Below, one piece after another: positions 17,317-27,645 of a DNA stretch of 64,000 bases (position 1 is its first letter; every line of letters begins with the position of its first letter). Under the pieces are notes generated by a model. It did not search any database. It saw nothing but the letters and a program-made list of their open reading frames with translations, and was not told the DNA's origin. Origin of the DNA: Nocardioides albus (GTDB lineage Bacteria > Actinomycetota > Actinomycetes > Propionibacteriales > Nocardioidaceae); contig NZ_BMQT01000001.1 in assembly GCF_014648255.1 (NCBI RefSeq), positions 186,001 to 250,000 of the forward strand. The letters run 5' to 3'. Both the position numbers and the translations under genes were made by a program.

Positions 17317-18171
17317 CTACAGCACGCTCTCGACGGCTGCCCGCACCTCCGGGCTGGGCTCGACCGACTTCCCGGACTCCAGGTCGTAGAAGACCAGCGT
17401 GACCTGCCCGCGGGCGAGCCTGAGGTCGCCATCGGCGATCTCGGACTCGATCGTCATCGACTTGGTGCCCAACCGGGAGACGTAGCTCCACACGTCGTAC
17501 GGCTCCGCGCGGGCGAGGACCGGAGCGTGGTAGGTGACGTCGGTCTGGGCGACCACGACGGAGGGCCAGTTCTTCAGGTCGTTGTGCGACCTGAGCCGCT
17601 TCATCAGCGCCAGCCGCGACTCCTGGAAGTACTCGAAGTACTTGACGTTGTTCACGTGCCCGTACGCGTCGACGTCGGAGAAGCGGACGAAGAGCGGGAA
17701 GTGTCCCTCCTCCAGCCGCTTCGGCTCGCCCAGCGCGAGCGGCTTCGACGGCGTCTTCTCGAGGTAGGGCTCGAGGTTGGCCTTCTCCTCCGGCCTGAGC
17801 CGGCGCGGCGACTCGGTGGTGAAGACGTACGGCGCCAGGACCGTGGTCGCCCGCAGGAACACCTTGCGGGTCCCGTCGGGCTGGTCCCGGAAGATCTCGT
17901 AGGCCATCGTGAAGCTCGCCGCTCGGATGTCGGTCACCCACGACTCGACGTAGACCGGCGTGAAGTCGAAGAGCAACGGGGCCACGTAGGTGACCTGGTG
18001 GCTGACCACCACGACGCCCTCGGCCAAGCCCTGGGTCTGCGGGCTCCGCGCGTGCGTGCGCAGCATGTCCACGCGCGCCTCTTGGAGGTAGTCGACGTAG
18101 ACGACGTTGTTGACGTGGCCGAGCATGTCGAGGTCGGCCCAACGCATGGGGCATTCATAGAGATGGCGCAC
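17317..18171 (-). CDS. Acyl-CoA thioesterase with two hot-dog domains
   Basis: Protein of 284 residues made of two 4-hydroxybenzoyl-CoA-thioesterase-like hot-dog folds in tandem, a pseudo-dimer in one chain. Each half carries the family signature: RWADLDMLGHVNNVVYVDYL near residue 10 and RFSDVDAYGHVNNVKYFEYF in the second half, with Asp and His as expected active-site residues. Substrate is unknown, presumably acyl-CoA. GTG at 18171 has GGAAGGA 8 nt upstream; ATG at 18147 would remove most of the first strand. It is divergent from the thiolase gene. Confidence 0.85.
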   Translation of the reverse strand: MRHLYECPMRWADLDMLGHVNNVVYVDYLQEARVDMLRTHARSPQTQGLAEGVVVVSHQVTYVAPLLFDFTPVYVESWVTDIRAASFTMAYEIFRDQPDGTRKVFLRATTVLAPYVFTTESPRRLRPEEKANLEPYLEKTPSKPLALGEPKRLEEGHFPLFVRFSDVDAYGHVNNVKYFEYFQESRLALMKRLRSHNDLKNWPSVVVAQTDVTYHAPVLARAEPYDVWSYVSRLGTKSMTIESEIADGDLRLARGQVTLVFYDLESGKSVEPSPEVRAAVESVL

Positions 18172-18283
18172 GGGGTCGATCCTTCCAGATCATCTTGGGC
18201 ACTGGGCCTGGCGACCAGACGCTGTCCGGGCGAGTATGGTGTCGACCACAGTTCAACCTACTCATCAGTAACCGGGAGTCTTC

Positions 18284-19498
18284 ATGCCTGAGGCAGTCAT
18301 CGTCGCCGCCGCCCGCACTCCGATCGGGCGAGCCAACAAGGGATCTCTGAAGGACTTCCGTCCCGACGACCTCGCGGCGCTCATCACCAAGGAAGCCGTC
18401 GGCAAGGTCGAGGGCCTCGACCCCAATGACATCGACGACCTGCTGCTCGGGTGTGGTCTGCCGGGCGGTGAGTCCGGCAACAACATGGGCCGCGTGGTCT
18501 CCGTGCTGAACGGCTGGGACAAGGTGCCCGGCGCGACCATCACCCGCTACTGCTCCTCCTCGGTGCAGACCTCGCGGATGGCGCTGCACGCGATCAAGGC
18601 CGGCGAGGCCGACATCATCGTCTCGGCCGGCGTCGAGACCGTCTCCCGCTTCGTCAAGGGCACCTCCGACCACCTCCCCGACACCGTCAACCACCTCTTC
18701 GACGACGCCCAGTCGCGGACCACCGCGACCGCAACGTCCAACGAGAAGTGGCACGACCCGCGCGAGGACGGCCTGCTGCCGGACGTCTACATCGCGATGG
18801 GCCAGACCGCGGAGAACCTCGCCACCTCGCGCGGCATCTCCCGCCAGGAGATGGACGAGTTCGGCGTACGTTCGCAGAACCTCGCTGAGAAGGCCATCGC
18901 CGACGGCTTCTGGGCCCGCGAGATCACCCCGGTCACCACCCCTGACGGCACCGTCGTCTCGGCCGACGACGGCCCCCGCGCCGGCGTCACCCTGGAGGCC
19001 GTCTCCGGCATGAAGCCGGTCTTCCGCGAGGACGGCACCGTCACCGCCGCCAACTGCTGCGCCCTCAACGACGGCGCCGCCGCCGTCGTGGTCATGTCCG
19101 ACACCAAGGCCGCCGAGCTCGGCGCCAAGCCGCTGGCCCGGATCGTCTCCACCGGCGTCTCCGGCCTCTCCCCCGAGATCATGGGCCTCGGCCCGGTCGA
19201 GGCGACCCGGAACGCGCTGAAGTACGCCGGCATGTCGATCGGCGACATCGACCTGGTCGAGATCAACGAGGCCTTCGCGGCCCAGGTGATCCCGTCCTAC
19301 CAGGACCTCGGCATCGACATCGACCGCCTCAACATCAACGGCGGCGCCATCGCCGTCGGTCACCCCTTCGGCATGACCGGCGCGCGCCTGCAGAACACCA
19401 TGCTCAACAGCCTCGACTGGCACGACAAGACCACCGGCCTGATCACCATGTGCGTCGGCGGCGGCCAAGGCATGGCGATGATCCTCGAGCGCATCTGA
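18284..19498 (+). CDS. Acetyl-CoA C-acyltransferase (thiolase)
   Basis: Thiolase of 404 residues for fatty acid beta-oxidation or acetoacetyl-CoA metabolism. The nucleophile is C90 in TRYCSSSVQTSRMAL; the C-terminal catalytic motifs NGGAIAVGHPFGMTGAR and MCVGGGQGMAMI are intact, and EINEAFAAQ is present. Overall it looks like FadA-type 3-ketoacyl-CoA thiolase, but a biosynthetic role cannot be excluded. A divergent thioesterase and a convergent MarR regulator flank it; a dyad repeat follows the stop. Confidence 0.9.
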   Translation: MPEAVIVAAARTPIGRANKGSLKDFRPDDLAALITKEAVGKVEGLDPNDIDDLLLGCGLPGGESGNNMGRVVSVLNGWDKVPGATITRYCSSSVQTSRMALHAIKAGEADIIVSAGVETVSRFVKGTSDHLPDTVNHLFDDAQSRTTATATSNEKWHDPREDGLLPDVYIAMGQTAENLATSRGISRQEMDEFGVRSQNLAEKAIADGFWAREITPVTTPDGTVVSADDGPRAGVTLEAVSGMKPVFREDGTVTAANCCALNDGAAAVVVMSDTKAAELGAKPLARIVSTGVSGLSPEIMGLGPVEATRNALKYAGMSIGDIDLVEINEAFAAQVIPSYQDLGIDIDRLNINGGAIAVGHPFGMTGARLQNTMLNSLDWHDKTTGLITMCVGGGQGMAMILERI

Positions 19499-19507
19499 CC
19501 AACTCGC

Positions 19508-19575
19508 GCCGAGTCGGCACAACCTGACCACATCCCCCGCCGAGTCGGCTCGTCATGACGAGCCGACTCGGCGGG
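19508..19575. repeat. Nested inverted repeat, copy 2, terminator-like
   Basis: Same 40-nt perfect palindrome as copy 1 (19536-19575) with an upstream outer arm (19508-19528, ending in CCTGAC). The downstream outer arm is missing because the convergent MarR gene ends at 19578. It should terminate both the thiolase and marR transcripts. Confidence 0.85.
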
Positions 19576-19577
19576 CG

Positions 19578-20057
19578 TCAGCGCATCTCGATGCCGGGAC
19601 GGTCGCAGATCAGGTAGTCCGAGACGGCGTTCATCACCCGGCCCAGGGCCTCGAAGTCCTCGTCGCTGACCAGATCGACGAGATACTCGCGTACGCCGCT
19701 GACATGGACCGGCGCCGCCTCCCGCAGCAGCTCGAAGCCGCGGTCGCTGAGAGCGGCGACGACTCCGCGGCCGTCGTCGGCCGAGTTGCGGCGCTCGACG
19801 AGACCGGCCCGCTGCATCCGGGTGATCGTGTGGGTGATCCGGGAGCGCGAGTGAGCCAGCGAGTCGGCGAGCTGAGCCATCCGCATGGCGCCGTCGTTCT
19901 CGGAGAGGCGTACGAGGATCTCGTACTCGGGAAGAGAGATGTCGAAGCGGTCGCGCAGATCGGCGTCCAGACGATCATCGAGCAGGGTCATCCCCATCAT
20001 CAGCGCACGCCACGAGCGTTGCTGCTCTTCGTTCAACCACCGAGTCTCATCACCCAC
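19578..20057 (-). CDS. MarR-family transcriptional regulator
   Basis: Winged-helix regulator of 159 residues. The domain order is a dimerisation helix (WRALMMGMTLLDDRLDADLR), DNA-binding region with MRMAQLADSLAHSRSRITHTITRM, the wing DDGRGVVAALSDRG, and the C-terminal dimer helix. It starts with GTG at 20057 and is divergent from the MFS transporter across 172 nt, so control of that exporter by a small ligand is a fair inference; no clear dyad operator was picked out. Confidence 0.88.
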   Translation of the reverse strand: MGDETRWLNEEQQRSWRALMMGMTLLDDRLDADLRDRFDISLPEYEILVRLSENDGAMRMAQLADSLAHSRSRITHTITRMQRAGLVERRNSADDGRGVVAALSDRGFELLREAAPVHVSGVREYLVDLVSDEDFEALGRVMNAVSDYLICDRPGIEMR

Positions 20058-20229
20058 GGGGCATTACGTTAGTCCTCTCTCCCGGTTGTTCCATGCACTG
20101 GCCCGTCAACTCCCGCGGATCGACCCGGGACCAAGGGCGGAAAGATGTCGGGACCTAAGCCCGTCCCGGTGGCCTCGGCGACGTCAGAAACAATTCGCCA
20201 CCGCCTCGGGTAAAGGCGAAGATGAGGCA

Positions 20230-21531
20230 GTGTCCAATCCCCCTGCTCTCGGTCTCCGTGACTTCCTAGCCGCACTGCCACGCGAGGGCCGCTGGCTCTT
20301 GGCGACTGTCGCGATCCAGCTCCTCGGTCGCGGCATGACGTTGCCTTTCACGATCATCTACCTGCACGAGGTACGCGGCTTCGACCTCGGCCTCGCGGGC
20401 ACCCTGATGGGCCTGATCGCCATCGTCGGCTTCGTGGTCACCGGCCCTGCAGGCACCCTGATCGACAAGTACGGCGCCCGCCCGGTCATCCTCGGCGGCC
20501 TGGTCTGCGCGATCGCCGGCGACGTCCTGCTCGCCTTCGCCGACACCCCCGTGCTCGCCGGCGCGGCCCTGTGCCTGCTGGGCGTCCAGGCCGGAGTCTC
20601 CTGGCCGGCCGCCAACGCCTTGGTCGCCACCGTGGTCGAGGGTGAGCTCCGACAGCGCTACTACGGGGTGAACTTCGCCCTGATCAACCTCGGCATCGGC
20701 GTCGGCGGCGTCATCGGTGGTCTCTTCATCGACGTGACCCGACCCGAGACGTTCACCTACGCCTTCCTCGGCAACGCCGCCACCTTCACGATCCCGGCCC
20801 TCGTCCTGCTCGGCCCGCTGCGCCATCTGCACGGCCGCGCCGCGCGCCCTGCCGCCGACGCCCCCGATGCAACCGCGTCGTACGCCACGATCCTGCGTCG
20901 GCCCGAGGTCGTCTGGCTGGTGGCGATCGGGGTCCTGCTCTCCACCCTCGGCTACGGCCAGATCGAGAGCGGGTTCCCGGCCTACTCGCGTCAGATCGCC
21001 GAGGTCTCGACCCGGGTCGTCGGGTTCGCGTTCGTGGTCAACTGCGCCGTGATCGTGCTCGCCCAGTTCTGGGTCATGAACCGGGTCAGCGGCCGCCGGC
21101 GCACCCGGGTCCTCGTCGCCACCGCGGCCATCTGGGGCGTGGCGTGGGTCGTGTTCGGAGCGACCGGCCTGGTGCCAGGCTCCGTCGCGGCCATCATCGG
21201 TGTGATCGCCTTCCAGGGCCTGTTCTTCGCCCTCGGCGAGACGCTGATGCAGTCGGCCTTCCCCGCTCTGACCAACGACATGGCTCCCGACCATCTGCGC
21301 GGGCGCTACAACGCGATCAACTCGGCCTCGTTCCAGACCGGAGCGATCATCGGCCCGGTCCTGGCCGGGTTCCTGCTCGAGCACGGCCAGTCGACCATGT
21401 TCATCGCACTGATGGTGGTCGGCTGTTTCGGGATCGTCATCGCCTCGATGCGGCTCGAGCGCCGGATCACCCCCGCTGTGAACGGGTTGCGTCCTCCACT
21501 GATCCCCGAGTCGGCGCAGACCAACGCCTGA
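20230..21531 (+). CDS. MFS transporter
   Basis: Major facilitator protein of 433 residues with about 12 membrane helices. The loop 2-3 signature is readable as GTLIDKYGARPVILGG, and GLFFALGETLMQSAFPALTNDMAPDHLRGRY is the matching motif in the second half. Drug:H+ antiporters of this subfamily (MdtG/YceL-like) have this pattern; the substrate is unknown. Start GTG 20230 is chosen because upstream codons read through the promoter; AGG is near. The divergent MarR regulator is probably its repressor. Confidence 0.87.
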   Translation: MSNPPALGLRDFLAALPREGRWLLATVAIQLLGRGMTLPFTIIYLHEVRGFDLGLAGTLMGLIAIVGFVVTGPAGTLIDKYGARPVILGGLVCAIAGDVLLAFADTPVLAGAALCLLGVQAGVSWPAANALVATVVEGELRQRYYGVNFALINLGIGVGGVIGGLFIDVTRPETFTYAFLGNAATFTIPALVLLGPLRHLHGRAARPAADAPDATASYATILRRPEVVWLVAIGVLLSTLGYGQIESGFPAYSRQIAEVSTRVVGFAFVVNCAVIVLAQFWVMNRVSGRRRTRVLVATAAIWGVAWVVFGATGLVPGSVAAIIGVIAFQGLFFALGETLMQSAFPALTNDMAPDHLRGRYNAINSASFQTGAIIGPVLAGFLLEHGQSTMFIALMVVGCFGIVIASMRLERRITPAVNGLRPPLIPESAQTNA

Positions 21532-21536
21532 CCCCG

Positions 21537-21629
21537 TCGAGTCGGCTCGAACTGACACGACTCCCGCCGAGTCGGCTCGTCATGACGAGCCGACTCGGCG
21601 GGATCATCGGTCAGAATGCGCCGACTCGG
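21537..21629. repeat. Nested inverted repeat, copy 3, terminator-like
   Basis: The same 40-nt perfect palindrome (21563-21602) with both outer arms (21537-21556 and 21610-21629, imperfect). It lies between the convergent MFS and ettA genes. Confidence 0.85.
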
Positions 21630-21640
21630 CGCGGGTCGGG

Positions 21641-23323
<1,683 letters not shown>

Positions 23324-23350
23324 GGTGCCCACCCTAATGAGGGAGAGGCA

Positions 23351-23392
23351 CGCCGGTACAACCGGCGCACCCCGCCACCGGGGCCGGTGCGC
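23351..23392 (-). terminator. Hairpins downstream of ssb
   Basis: CGCCGGT-ACA-ACCGGCG (23351-23367) and an overlapping alternative GCGCACC/GGTGCGC (23365-23371 and 23386-23392). They lie just past the ssb stop on the minus strand and could end its transcript before ettA. No T-run. Confidence 0.5.
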
Positions 23393-23404
23393 GCCCGACT
23401 CACC

Positions 23405-23932
23405 TCACGCCGCCACGGAGGTCTCCGTCTCGTCAGTCGCCTCGCCCTCGTCCGGGGTGGCCGGCTTCTGGTCCCACGGGTCCGCGCCCGGAGCTCGCCA
23501 GTCGGCGAGCGGGTCCCGCTCGGGGTCGTCCTCGCGCGGTTCCAGAGCCGGGGCGACGGCCGCGGCCAGTGACCTCGGGTTGCGCGACAGGCTGCTCAGC
23601 CCGCGGTTGAGGTCGTGGCCGACCACGTTCGCCTCGACCTCGAAGGTGTTGACCTCGAGCCCGTCCTTGTTGACGTAGCTCCGAGCCGTCAGCCGGCCGT
23701 GGACGACCACGGCGTCGCCCTTGCGCAGCGAACGCCCGACGTTCTCTCCCAGCTGTCGCCAGGCACTCACCGAGAACCACTGCGTCACGCCGTCGCTCCA
23801 CTCCCCGGTCGCGCGGTTGAGCTTGCGCGGGGTGCACGCCATCCGAAAGTTCGCCACCGAGACGTCGCCGACGCTCCGCACGACAGGATCGGCGCCGACA
23901 TTGCCACGCAGGGTGATGGTCGCTTCGTTCAT
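23405..23932 (-). CDS. ssb: Single-stranded DNA-binding protein, paralogue without acidic tip
   Basis: SSB of 175 residues. The OB fold is clear: ITLRGNVGADPVVR, VANFRMACTPRKLNRATGEW, WFSVSAWRQLGENVGRSLRKGDAVVVHGRL. The C-terminal tail is acidic and disordered but ends in DETETSVAA, not the DDDIPF-like tip that recruits partner proteins in the replicative SSB. This suggests the second actinobacterial SSB type, used in recombination, competence or chromosome segregation. ATG at 23932 has GGAG 7 nt upstream. Confidence 0.9.
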   Translation of the reverse strand: MNEATITLRGNVGADPVVRSVGDVSVANFRMACTPRKLNRATGEWSDGVTQWFSVSAWRQLGENVGRSLRKGDAVVVHGRLTARSYVNKDGLEVNTFEVEANVVGHDLNRGLSSLSRNPRSLAAAVAPALEPREDDPERDPLADWRAPGADPWDQKPATPDEGEATDETETSVAA

Positions 23933-24064
23933 CGTTGTCTCCTCAGGTGTTCGCGCCCGCCTGGTGCGGGCCTCGGAGACAACCCTGCGCTCGACCGCCG
24001 ACAGTTTCGGGCGGCGTACGCCCGCCTGTGGACAACCCCGGATCGAACCGTCCTTGTGGACAGT

Positions 24065-24088
24065 GATCGGCCCGAAATCGGGCCGATC
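24065..24088 (-). terminator. Terminator of the prsW/dynamin operon
   Basis: A perfect 11-bp stem GATCGGCCCGA / TCGGGCCGATC with a two-base loop, directly after the stop of the last gene of the operon (minus strand). No clear T-run. Confidence 0.6.
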
Positions 24089-24090
24089 GA

Positions 24091-25767
24091 TCAGCGCAGC
24101 GCCTTGGCCACCCCGTGCCGGAGCGCGCTGTAGGCCGCCAGCTCGGTCTCGATCGGATCCACGACGAGCTCCCGCGAGACGTCGGCGACCGCCGTACGCA
24201 GCCGCGCATCGGCCGCACGCGCCCGCCGCCGAGCGGTGCTGATCACCAGCAGATGGCACACCGCCCACAGCACCAGACCGAGCCCGGCACCCCCGAGGAA
24301 CAGGACATACGGCAGCTCGACACCGGCCACCGAGGGCGTCACCTCACCGACCGCGGCCGCCCCGGACAGCAGCAGCGCCACGGACCACACCAGCCCGACG
24401 CCGGCCACGATGATCAGAAGCCACTGGAGCACCTTGACCAGCCCGGTCCACATCGGCAGCCGCTCGGCGTTCAGGTCGACGCTCCCGACCGAGGCGTCGA
24501 GGCTGTCGGCGAGGTCGTCCATCCGGGAGACCGATGCCCGGCGGATCGCGTCACGCCACGGCGAGGCGAGCCCGGCGCCGGCCTCATCAGCCAGCTGACG
24601 CACCTCGGTGTCGACCCGCGCCCGCTCGACGGCGGTGGTCTGCGGCAGCGAGGTCCTAGCGCGCCCGGCCAGCTGGGTTGCCTCCTCGCCCAGCGCAAGA
24701 TGGAGCCGCTTCAACGGATCCGGCTTCAGCCGGGACACCCAGGAGACCAGCGGCCAGCCGGTGGCCGCCCGGGCCCGGGTGCGTACGGACCGTTCGACCG
24801 CATCCACCACGGTGGGCACCCCGGCAGCCTCTGCGATGGCGTCCTCGAGCGCCTCCACCCGCGGCTTGGCGAGCGAGCGCGGCTTGGCGTCACCGGATGC
24901 CTTGGCGAGCTTGACCGCAGCCGTCTTGATGTCGGCCGAGAGCCGCGACTTGTTGGCACGCTTCGCCGCGGCCCGCTGAGCGATCTCCGTCTTGAGCTGC
25001 GGGATCCCCCAGCCGAGCTTGGCCGAGACCGGGATCACCGGGACGTTGCGCAGCCCGTCCTGGTCGAGCAGGCGGCGTACGTCACCGAGCATCGCCTCGC
25101 GACGGTCCTCGGGCACGCGGTCGATGTGGTTGAGCACCACGACCATGATCTCGGAGTGGGTCCGGAGCGGCTGCAGGTAGCGGTCGTGGATGGCCGCGTC
25201 GGCGTACTTCTGCGGGTCGAGCACCCACACCAGCATGTCGGCGAGCTCGACCAGCCGGTCGACCTCGAGATGGTGAGAGACCTCGGTGGAGTCGTGGTCG
25301 GGCAGGTCCAGCAGCACGACGCCGTCGAGCTCGTGCCCCTCACGGCGGGTGTCGAGCATCGAGTCGCGGGTCGTCTGGTGCCGCTCGGGGATGCCGAGCC
25401 ACTCGAGCAGCTCCTGAGCGCCCTCCGAGCCCCACACGCAGGCAGTCGCCCACGAGGTGGTGGGCCGACGGACCCCGACGGCAGAGAGCTCCAGCCCGGT
25501 CAGGGCGTTGAACGTGGAGGACTTGCCCGAGCCGGTCGCCCCCGCGACCCCGACGACCGTGTGGTCGGCGGACAGCTTGAGACGTCCCTGGGCCTTGTTG
25601 ACCACGGTGCGCGCATCCTCGACGATCCCGTCGTCGAGGCGCCCCGTCGCGGCGGTGGTCGCAGCGTTCAGTCCGTCCAGTCGCTCGCCGAGATCTCCAC
25701 CCCGGCTGACCAGGTTCTTCGCACCTTCGAGCAGGCCGCTCAATGATCCCCCTTCAATCGCTGACAC
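24091..25767 (-). CDS. Dynamin-like GTPase, second of a pair
   Basis: GTPase of up to 558 residues. The G domain has Walker A GATGSGKS (76-83), switch region RRPTTSW, G3 DLPDHDS and G4 NHID. A long helical part follows, then two hydrophobic segments (about 435-500: WLLIIVAGVGLVWSVALLLSG and VLFLGGAGLGLVLWAVCHLLV) that should anchor it in the membrane. This matches the paired bacterial dynamin-like proteins of actinomycetes, of which Streptomyces DynA/DynB act at sporulation septa. GTG 25767 is 4 nt after the preceding stop; a TTG at 25743 with AAGGGGGA upstream is a serious alternative start. Confidence 0.82.
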   Translation of the reverse strand: MSAIEGGSLSGLLEGAKNLVSRGGDLGERLDGLNAATTAATGRLDDGIVEDARTVVNKAQGRLKLSADHTVVGVAGATGSGKSSTFNALTGLELSAVGVRRPTTSWATACVWGSEGAQELLEWLGIPERHQTTRDSMLDTRREGHELDGVVLLDLPDHDSTEVSHHLEVDRLVELADMLVWVLDPQKYADAAIHDRYLQPLRTHSEIMVVVLNHIDRVPEDRREAMLGDVRRLLDQDGLRNVPVIPVSAKLGWGIPQLKTEIAQRAAAKRANKSRLSADIKTAAVKLAKASGDAKPRSLAKPRVEALEDAIAEAAGVPTVVDAVERSVRTRARAATGWPLVSWVSRLKPDPLKRLHLALGEEATQLAGRARTSLPQTTAVERARVDTEVRQLADEAGAGLASPWRDAIRRASVSRMDDLADSLDASVGSVDLNAERLPMWTGLVKVLQWLLIIVAGVGLVWSVALLLSGAAAVGEVTPSVAGVELPYVLFLGGAGLGLVLWAVCHLLVISTARRRARAADARLRTAVADVSRELVVDPIETELAAYSALRHGVAKALR

Positions 25768-25770
25768 GTC

Positions 25771-27645
25771 TCAGTCATCGCTGCGCTGGCTGGCGAACCG
25801 AGCATCGCCCACCTTCCGCGCGGCGTGCCGCAGCCGCTCCGGCGCGCCGTGGTCGATCTGCAGTGCGTCGACCTGACCGGTATAGCGGGCGCGCTCCTCG
25901 TCGACGAGCCCCACGATGCGCTCCTCCAGCGCGTTGCGCGCCCGGGACGCCAGCCCGCGCACGGCCTGGTCTCCGAAGACCGCCTCCAGGAGCTTCTGGC
26001 CGATCAGGAGGGTGCCGCCGGCGATGCCCACCTCGGCACCGACGAGCGCGCCTCCGGTCGAGGCGAAGACGACCACCATCAGCGCGACGCCGAGGCCGTT
26101 GACCCCGTAGGAGAGGAACTTCGCGGTCGTACGCTTGTCCTGGCCCTCGCTGCGCACCATCTCGAGCACGTCCTGCTGCCAGTCGCGCACCGCACGTTCG
26201 GCCTTGGGCCGCAGCGCGCGCGAGGCCCGGCCGAGGTCGGCGGGGCCGGCGCCGAGCAGCCCGCGCCCGGCCGGGCTCATCTGCCAGGCCGCCTCCGCGC
26301 TCTCGGCGGCAGCCTCGCACTGCTCTAGGATCAGCATCTCCAAGCCACCTTGCACGGCCGCGGTCACGCGTTCGGCCTGCTGCGGCTTGCCCTTGATCGA
26401 GCCGAGGATCTTGTCGCGGATCATCCCGACCCTGGTCTCCAGCGCCTTGAGGATCTCGCCGGTGCCGACGAACTCCTGCCAACGCGCGAGCACCTCGCCA
26501 CGCAGCAGCGTCCCGTCGGCGGTCGCCTCCATGATCGCCTTGAGCGCGTTGTCATAGGCCATGTCCGCATCGGTACGCAGCCGCTGAGCGGCCTCTCCCT
26601 GACCGTCTGCGGTGTCGGCGATCGGGTGGACATCCAGCGTCAGCGCCCGCACCGCTCCGTCGAGGGTCTGGGTGACGACCTGGTGACGCGCGGAGGCGTC
26701 GTCGGCGAGCATGTCGAGCCAGGCCCGCACCTCGGCGACGTGCTCGGCCGGCAGCAGTCCCTGCTCGGAGACCTCACCCTCGTGGACGATGAAGAGCGGG
26801 GAGTCCTTGAGCCCGCGCGAGGCGAGCATCCGGGCCAGATGGCCCGCGACGGTCTGGACGGCGTCGGGAGGGGTCCGGTCGAGCACCACTGCCACCGCGG
26901 TGGAGCGGTTGGCGGCGAGCTGGAGGAACTCCCAGGGCACCTGGTCGGCGTAGCGCGCGGCCGAGGTGACGAAGACCCACAGGTCGGCCGCGGCGAGCAG
27001 CTCGGCCGCGAGCACCCGGTTGGCCTCCTCGACCGAGTCGACGTCGGGAGCGTCCAGCACGGCCAGGCCGGGGTGGAGGCTGTCGCTGGCGACCAGCTGC
27101 AGCGCACCGGGGTCGTTGGTCGGATGCTGGACCCGCTCGAGTTCAGGCAGCAGCCGGTCCTGCCCGAACCAGCGGGCGTCGTCGGGATGGTGCACCAGAA
27201 CCGGCGAGCGAGTCGTCGGCCGCAGCAGACCCGGCGTGGTCACCTTGGTCCCGACCAGCGAGTTCACCAGTGTCGACTTGCCGGCCCCCGTGGAGCCGCC
27301 GACGACCGCGAGCAGCGGCGCGTCGATGGTCATCATCCGCGGGATCACGTAGTTCTCGAGCTGCTCGACCATGTTCTGCCGCGCGGCGCGCTGCTCCTCC
27401 GCGCCGGGCAGGTCCAGCGGCAGGGTGACCTCGGACAGCGCCTGGTGGAGCTGCACGAGCGCGGTCACCATCCGGTTGCTCTCGCTGCCGGACAGGATCT
27501 CGGCCTTGGTGGCCTCGAACTCGGTCGTCGGCTGCTCGGCGAGCATCCCGGCGGTCTGCGCCTCGTAGGTCGCCGGTCCGGTCTCCGGTCCGGCTCCCGG
27601 CGCGTCCTCCGGAGCGACATCGTCTGGTGCGTGTTCCTCTGTCAT
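25771..27645 (-). CDS. Dynamin-like GTPase, first of a pair
   Basis: GTPase of 624 residues. An acidic N-terminal tail (1-40) leads to the G domain with Walker A GGSTGAGKST (116-125), LLRPTTRSPV, G3 LDAPDVDSVE and a G4-like VLDRTPP in place of the usual N/TKxD. A helical stalk-like region follows, with a hydrophobic membrane segment at about 510-550 (LGVALMVVVFASTGGALVGAEVG). It shares ATGA with prsW (27642-27645) and is followed by the second GTPase after 3 nt. Paired GTPases suggest a hetero-assembly on the inner membrane. Confidence 0.83.
   Translation of the reverse strand: MTEEHAPDDVAPEDAPGAGPETGPATYEAQTAGMLAEQPTTEFEATKAEILSGSESNRMVTALVQLHQALSEVTLPLDLPGAEEQRAARQNMVEQLENYVIPRMMTIDAPLLAVVGGSTGAGKSTLVNSLVGTKVTTPGLLRPTTRSPVLVHHPDDARWFGQDRLLPELERVQHPTNDPGALQLVASDSLHPGLAVLDAPDVDSVEEANRVLAAELLAAADLWVFVTSAARYADQVPWEFLQLAANRSTAVAVVLDRTPPDAVQTVAGHLARMLASRGLKDSPLFIVHEGEVSEQGLLPAEHVAEVRAWLDMLADDASARHQVVTQTLDGAVRALTLDVHPIADTADGQGEAAQRLRTDADMAYDNALKAIMEATADGTLLRGEVLARWQEFVGTGEILKALETRVGMIRDKILGSIKGKPQQAERVTAAVQGGLEMLILEQCEAAAESAEAAWQMSPAGRGLLGAGPADLGRASRALRPKAERAVRDWQQDVLEMVRSEGQDKRTTAKFLSYGVNGLGVALMVVVFASTGGALVGAEVGIAGGTLLIGQKLLEAVFGDQAVRGLASRARNALEERIVGLVDEERARYTGQVDALQIDHGAPERLRHAARKVGDARFASQRSDD

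Noticed and set aside
20194..20220. TTCGCC/GGCGAA dyad as the operator of the MarR/MFS pair
   Set aside because: Six-base arms 15 nt apart in GC-rich DNA are expected by chance; too weak to call.
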